Notes under the pieces: generated by a model
What the model was told of the DNA's origin: nothing
Databases searched by the model: none
What the model saw: the letters and a program-made list of their open reading frames with translations, nothing else
Assembly (NCBI GenBank): GCA_902464345.1
Contig: CABQJA010000044.1
Span: forward strand, 1-14,230
DNA: 14,230 bases
Source of the DNA: an uncultured Clostridium sp.
GTDB taxonomy: Bacteria; Bacillota; Clostridia; Lachnospirales; Lachnospiraceae
Reading direction: 5' to 3'
Program-made: the position numbers and the translations under genes
Part shown: one piece after another, positions 13,784-14,230 of the stretch
Layout: every line of letters begins with the position of its first letter
Position numbering within the stretch: position 1 is the first letter of the stretch

Positions 13784-14230
13784 TCAATTCTGGATTCGAC
13801 GGAATTTCTTTTCAAGCTCTGTTTCCGTCATGGCTATAATGGTTGGTCTGCCATGTGGGCAATTATATGGATTATCCAGCTGTAATAACTGATCGATCAG
13901 AGCATCTGCTTCCGCAAAGGAAAGCTTCATATTGCCCTTTACCGCAGCCTTACATGCCATGGTTGCGATCTTATAAATAAAAAGATCCATATTCAGATGA
14001 TTGCCCTCTTCTGTCAGCGAGTCTACAAAATCAATAAAAATATCCTGCGCCGCCAGACCATAGGTTTCTAATGGAACTGCACGAAGCATGTATTCGTTTC
14101 CGCCAAAGCTCTCAATCTGAAAGCCCATCTGCTCAAAGAAGTCCATGTTCTTCCGCAATGCTTCCTGCTCAACCGGGTTTACGGAGATTACAAGCGGCGG
14201 ATGAATCTGCTGCGATAAAACCTCCCGTTT
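13784..14230 (-). CDS. mutL: DNA mismatch repair protein MutL, C-terminal part (start lies beyond the window)
   Basis: The open frame enters from the right edge with no start inside; 148 residues and the stop codon are visible. This is the C-terminal dimerisation and endonuclease domain of MutL, which nicks DNA near mismatches recognised by MutS. Landmarks are the lead-in IHPPLVISVNPVEQEAL, the helix and strand pair NMDFFEQMGFQIESFGGNEY, LRAVPLETYG, ACKAAVKGN and CPHGRPT. The last two are metal-site motifs found in MutL proteins with endonuclease activity, as expected outside the MutH-containing gammaproteobacteria. The DQHAxxER motif would lie to the right of the window. It runs into miaA with a 17-base gap. 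Internal TTG or ATG codons near 14158 and 14146 are not real starts, because the conserved domain continues upstream of them. Confidence 0.93.
   Translation of the reverse strand, partial: KREVLSQQIHPPLVISVNPVEQEALRKNMDFFEQMGFQIESFGGNEYMLRAVPLETYGLAAQDIFIDFVDSLTEEGNHLNMDLFIYKIATMACKAAVKGNMKLSFAEADALIDQLLQLDNPYNCPHGRPTIIAMTETELEKKFRRIQN

Noticed and set aside
13767..13787. TTG start for miaA overlapping the mutL stop
   Set aside because: No Shine-Dalgarno precedes it; the ATG at 13766 has AGGAA upstream and gives the family's usual N-terminal length.
13334..13885. Plus-strand open frame of 183 codons across the miaA/mutL junction
   Set aside because: Both genes on the other strand are certain, and the predicted peptide is low-quality and His/Pro/Arg-rich with no motif.

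Overview
Organism and overall character. Every convincing gene in this window lies on the minus strand, so transcription runs from the right edge (14230) to the left edge (1). The gene content is Min system with MinE, RodA/PBP2/MreCD, a clostridial-type methylglyoxal synthase, a methionine gamma-lyase-like PLP protein and a DUF4321-type small membrane protein. Together with moderate GC content, strong AGGAGG ribosome sites and tight gene spacing, this suggests a chromosomal segment of an anaerobic clostridium, most likely of the Lachnospiraceae. That placement is inference from gene order and protein style; no rRNA or other taxonomic marker is present. No tRNA, rRNA, CRISPR array, insertion sequence or prophage was seen, and no gene-free stretch exceeds 300 bases (the longest is the 130-base minC-minD gap).

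Layout, in transcription order. (1) 14230-10402: the C-terminal end of mutL, then miaA, a PLP-dependent 'methionine gamma-lyase family' protein, a DUF4321-like membrane peptide and radC. These are DNA repair, tRNA modification and housekeeping genes. (2) 10372-6133: mreC, mreD and mrdA (PBP2), the lateral cell-wall elongation genes, joined by 4-base start/stop overlaps. No mreB lies between radC and mreC. (3) 6057-2583: minC, minD, minE, rodA and mgsA, with a sigma-A-like promoter just upstream of minC. The minC-minD gap holds a tandem pair of 53-base units, each with two hairpins. (4) 2508-1021: a lipoprotein D,D-carboxypeptidase-like protein and a small unidentified P-loop protein, ending in a clear intrinsic terminator. 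(5) 949-1: the N-terminal two thirds or so of an HlyD-like membrane-anchored adaptor protein, cut by the left edge.

How the genes work together. The core (mreC, mreD, mrdA, minCDE, rodA, carboxypeptidase) couples elongation of the cell cylinder (the RodA-PBP2 glycosyltransferase/transpeptidase pair scaffolded by MreC/D) with placement of the division site (MinC inhibitor, MinD membrane ATPase, MinE topological factor) and trimming of peptidoglycan stem peptides.

Most notable signal. The two 53-base units between minC and minD are identical except at six bases. All six lie in the stem of one hairpin, and they form three compensatory base-pair exchanges. This is direct evidence that the folded structure, rather than the sequence, is kept. 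I do not recognise the element; it resembles REP-type repeats in having a GTAG-headed short palindrome.
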